8,945 nucleotides of DNA, from contig CANJQZ010000065.1 of the NCBI GenBank assembly GCA_947476515.1, positions 1 through 8,945 on the forward strand. The letters run 5' to 3'. Shown in pieces: positions 7,347-8,945 of this stretch (position 1 is its first letter; each line of letters starts with the position of its first letter). Below the pieces are notes generated by a model, which saw only the letters and a list, made by a program, of their open reading frames with translations, was not told the origin of the DNA and made no database searches. This stretch comes from Flavobacteriales bacterium (GTDB lineage: Bacteria > Bacteroidota > Bacteroidia > Flavobacteriales_D > Crocinitomicaceae). The translations under genes were made by a program, and so were the position numbers.

Positions 7347-8597
7347 TTAAGCGTATTTTTTTACAATTACACTGGTATTATGTCCTCCAAATCCAAAAGT
7401 ATTGGATAATGCTACATTAACCGTGCGTTTTTGAGCTGTATTAAAAGTGAAATTTAATTTCGTGTCCAATTCTGGATCATCAGTAAAATGATTGATAGTT
7501 GGCGGAACGATATCATTTTTAACACTTAACACACAAGCAATAGCTTCAATTGCCCCGGCGGCACCTAATAGGTGACCTGTCATGGATTTGGTTGAGCTAA
7601 TGTTAATGTTATAGGCATGTTCACCAAATACAGCTTGTATTGCTTTTACCTCAGCAATATCTCCAAGTGGAGTTGATGTACCATGAACATTCACATAATC
7701 TATTTGATCTGCAGTCATTTCAGCATCTTCTAATGCTGCTAACATGGTATTTCTTGCCCCAATTCCTTCTGGATGTGGTGCGGTCATGTGATAAGCATCA
7801 CCTGACATGCCGCCACCGGCAACTTCTGCATAAATTTTAGCGCCACGCTTAAGAGCATGTTCTAATTCTTCCAAGATAAGCGCACCTGAACCCTCTCCTA
7901 AAACAAAACCATCACGATCCAAATCAAATGGTCGTGAGGCTGTTAAAGGAGCATCATTTCTGGTTGATAATGCTTTTAAGGCATTGAATCCACCCATACC
8001 CATTTGATTTACCGCAGCTTCTGAACCACCAGTTACAATGGCGTCAGCTTTACCAAGACGAATCAAGTTAAAAGCATCGATAATTGCATTTGTGGAGGAA
8101 GCACAGGCAGAAACAGTAACATAATTAGGTCCACGCAAACCAAATTTGATTGAAATATGACCAGAGGCTATATCAGCAATCATTTTAGGAATAAAAAAAG
8201 GATTAAATCTAGGCGTTCCGTCTCCTGCAAAGAAATTTTCTGCTTCATCTTGAAAAGTTTTAAGTCCTCCGACTCCAGATCCCCAAACAACCCCTATGCG
8301 ATCACAATTGGGGTTTGACTCCATTATGCCAGAGTCTGCAATTGCCTCTGTAGCAGTGACAACTGCATACTGGGAAAACTGATCTAATTTACGCCCTTCT
8401 TTTTTATCCATATGCTCCTCTACATTAAAGCCCTTAAGCTCACATGCGAAGTGTGTTTTGAATAAAGAAGCGTCAAACTGTTGAATTTCGGCTGCGCCAC
8501 TTTTACCTGCTAATAATGCCTCCCAATAAGAGGCAACATCATTTCCAATGGGTGTAAGCGCACCAAGACCTGTTACAACAACTCGTTTTAATTGCAT
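7347..8597 (-). CDS. fabF: Beta-ketoacyl-ACP synthase II
   Basis: Condensing enzyme of type II fatty-acid synthesis: extends acyl-ACP by two carbons from malonyl-ACP, releasing CO2. The 416-residue product has the usual KAS II length. The catalytic triad is complete: C165 in VSACASSTNA, H305 in NVHGTSTPLGD, and H342 in STKSMTGHLLGAAGA, with the supporting lysine K337. The C-terminal NTFGFGGHN (399-407) carries the gating phenylalanine F401, and the N-terminal RVVVTGLGALTPIG (5-18) is typical. V109 in GSGVGGL stands where E. coli FabF has isoleucine in the acyl pocket, a mild change. The gene lies 24 bases after acpP, encoding its protein substrate carrier, and 3 bases before rnc. Confidence 0.97.
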   Translation of the reverse strand: MQLKRVVVTGLGALTPIGNDVASYWEALLAGKSGAAEIQQFDASLFKTHFACELKGFNVEEHMDKKEGRKLDQFSQYAVVTATEAIADSGIMESNPNCDRIGVVWGSGVGGLKTFQDEAENFFAGDGTPRFNPFFIPKMIADIASGHISIKFGLRGPNYVTVSACASSTNAIIDAFNLIRLGKADAIVTGGSEAAVNQMGMGGFNALKALSTRNDAPLTASRPFDLDRDGFVLGEGSGALILEELEHALKRGAKIYAEVAGGGMSGDAYHMTAPHPEGIGARNTMLAALEDAEMTADQIDYVNVHGTSTPLGDIAEVKAIQAVFGEHAYNINISSTKSMTGHLLGAAGAIEAIACVLSVKNDIVPPTINHFTDDPELDTKLNFTFNTAQKRTVNVALSNTFGFGGHNTSVIVKKYA

Positions 8598-8605
8598 AAT
8601 ATTTT

Positions 8606-8623
8606 AAAAAAGACTTGGGTCTT
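8606..8623 (-). terminator. Short hairpin plus T-run in the acpP-fabF gap (possible attenuator)
   Basis: Read on the minus strand, AAGAC (8623-8619), a CCAA loop and GTCTT (8614-8610) form a perfect 5-bp stem whose 3' arm runs into six consecutive T residues (8611-8606). It begins within the acpP stop codon and ends nine bases before the fabF ATG. The stem is short, so strong termination is unlikely. Partial termination would lower fabF relative to acpP. Confidence 0.33.
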
Positions 8624-8858
8624 ATTGTACGTTGCTTTCTATATAAGCAATTGCATCACCAACAGTTTGAATTCCTTCAGCTTTATCATCTGGAATAGAA
8701 ATGTTAAATGATTTTTCAAACTCCATGATTAATTCTACGGTGTCTAATGAATCCGCACCTAAATCATTTGTGAAGCTCGCTTCGTTTGTAACTTCTGTTT
8801 CTTCAACATTAAGTTTATCTACAATAATTGCGATAACTCTACTTTTGATTTCTGACAT
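8622..8858 (-). CDS. acpP: Acyl carrier protein
   Basis: Small acidic carrier that holds growing acyl chains on a 4'-phosphopantetheine arm during fatty-acid synthesis. The 78-residue product contains the attachment motif GADSLDTVELIMEFE (34-48) with S37 as the modified serine, and the four-helix ACP pattern with the usual length. ATG at 8858-8856 (MSEIKSRVIAI) is chosen. An in-frame ATG at 8906 would add 16 residues of hydrophobic, basic sequence not seen in ACPs and would lie upstream of the probable transcript start. fabF follows 24 bases downstream; the arrangement acpP-fabF-rnc is common in Bacteroidota. Confidence 0.96.
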   Translation of the reverse strand: MSEIKSRVIAIIVDKLNVEETEVTNEASFTNDLGADSLDTVELIMEFEKSFNISIPDDKAEGIQTVGDAIAYIESNVQ

Positions 8859-8887
8859 TTTATAAAATTTAAAAGGTTTTAAGTGTG

Positions 8888-8918
8888 CAAAGAAAAAAAC
8901 AATCATTCAATTAACAAA
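8888..8918 (-). promoter_or_regulatory. Candidate acpP-fabF-rnc promoter
   Basis: On the minus strand, TTTG (8918-8915) is followed after exactly 19 bases by TTTCTTTG (8895-8888), matching the Bacteroidetes -33/-7 arrangement with one mismatch in the -7 box. It predicts a start near 8881-8884 and a leader of about 25 bases before the ATG at 8858. The upstream TTTG is itself the end of TAATTTTG (8922-8915), an exact -7 box, but that one has no -33 partner and would start transcription too close to the unlikely upstream ATG. Confidence 0.5.
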
Positions 8919-8945
8919 ATTAATACAAGGGTTTTTATGAACTTA

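Noticed and set aside
7640..7840. Plus-strand 66-codon open frame opposite fabF
   Set aside because: It is antisense to conserved condensing-enzyme motifs, with a composition expected from reversed coding sequence.
8859..8906. In-frame upstream ATG giving a 94-residue acyl carrier protein with an N-terminal extension
   Set aside because: The extra 16 residues (MIVFFFAHLKPF and onward) do not occur in ACPs, overlap the likely promoter and leader, and the ATG at 8858 gives the standard 78-residue protein.
8937..8945. ATG AAC TTA at the right edge as the start of a divergent plus-strand gene
   Set aside because: A divergent neighbour of acpP is plausible (purN is one I recall in this position in Flavobacteriia), but only three codons are visible and no plus-strand promoter box stands out, so it is not annotated.
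1..8945. Search for mobile elements, CRISPR, tRNA/rRNA genes, riboswitches or a novel multi-gene system
   Set aside because: No transposase, long or spaced direct repeats, RNA-gene structure or unexplained gene cluster was seen; nearly all the DNA is accounted for by conserved core genes.

Overview
This is an ordinary-looking chromosomal core region from an AT-rich member of the Bacteroidota, most likely a flavobacterium-like lineage (class Flavobacteriia, order Flavobacteriales). Three things point there. The succinate dehydrogenase is of the three-subunit type with a single five-helix cytochrome b. Almost every gene lacks a Shine-Dalgarno sequence. Several gene fronts carry matches to the Bacteroidetes sigma-factor -7 consensus TAnnTTTG. 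The genus cannot be fixed from the sequence alone.

Layout. Positions 1-899 (minus) hold the N-terminal part of cysteinyl-tRNA synthetase, which runs off the left edge. A divergent intergenic region of about 105 bp follows, with candidate promoters for both directions. Next on the plus strand come ispD (MEP isoprenoid pathway) and an LD-carboxypeptidase gene (murein recycling) that overlaps it by 4 bp. After 73 bp with a good -7 element comes the complete sdhC-sdhA-sdhB operon (2644-6300), encoding a membrane-bound, probably menaquinone-linked succinate dehydrogenase/fumarate reductase. It converges on a minus-strand block read from right to left: acpP (acyl carrier protein), fabF (ketoacyl-ACP synthase II), rnc (RNase III) and a 77-residue single-helix membrane protein of unknown function. 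The last 87 bp hold the acpP promoter.

How they work together. AcpP and FabF are direct partners in fatty-acid elongation, and rnc rides on the same likely transcript. SdhA, SdhB and SdhC form one respiratory enzyme linking the TCA cycle to the quinone pool. CysS, IspD and the carboxypeptidase are independent housekeeping functions.

No mobile element, CRISPR array, RNA gene, toxin-antitoxin pair or defence system was seen, and nothing looks like a new multi-gene system. The points worth a second look are small: a probable leaderless ispD transcript, a TTG-started rnc in the same frame as fabF and separated from it by one stop codon, an Asn at an expected metal-binding Asp of RNase III, an enlarged TM3-TM4 loop in SdhC, and a short terminator-like hairpin between acpP and fabF.
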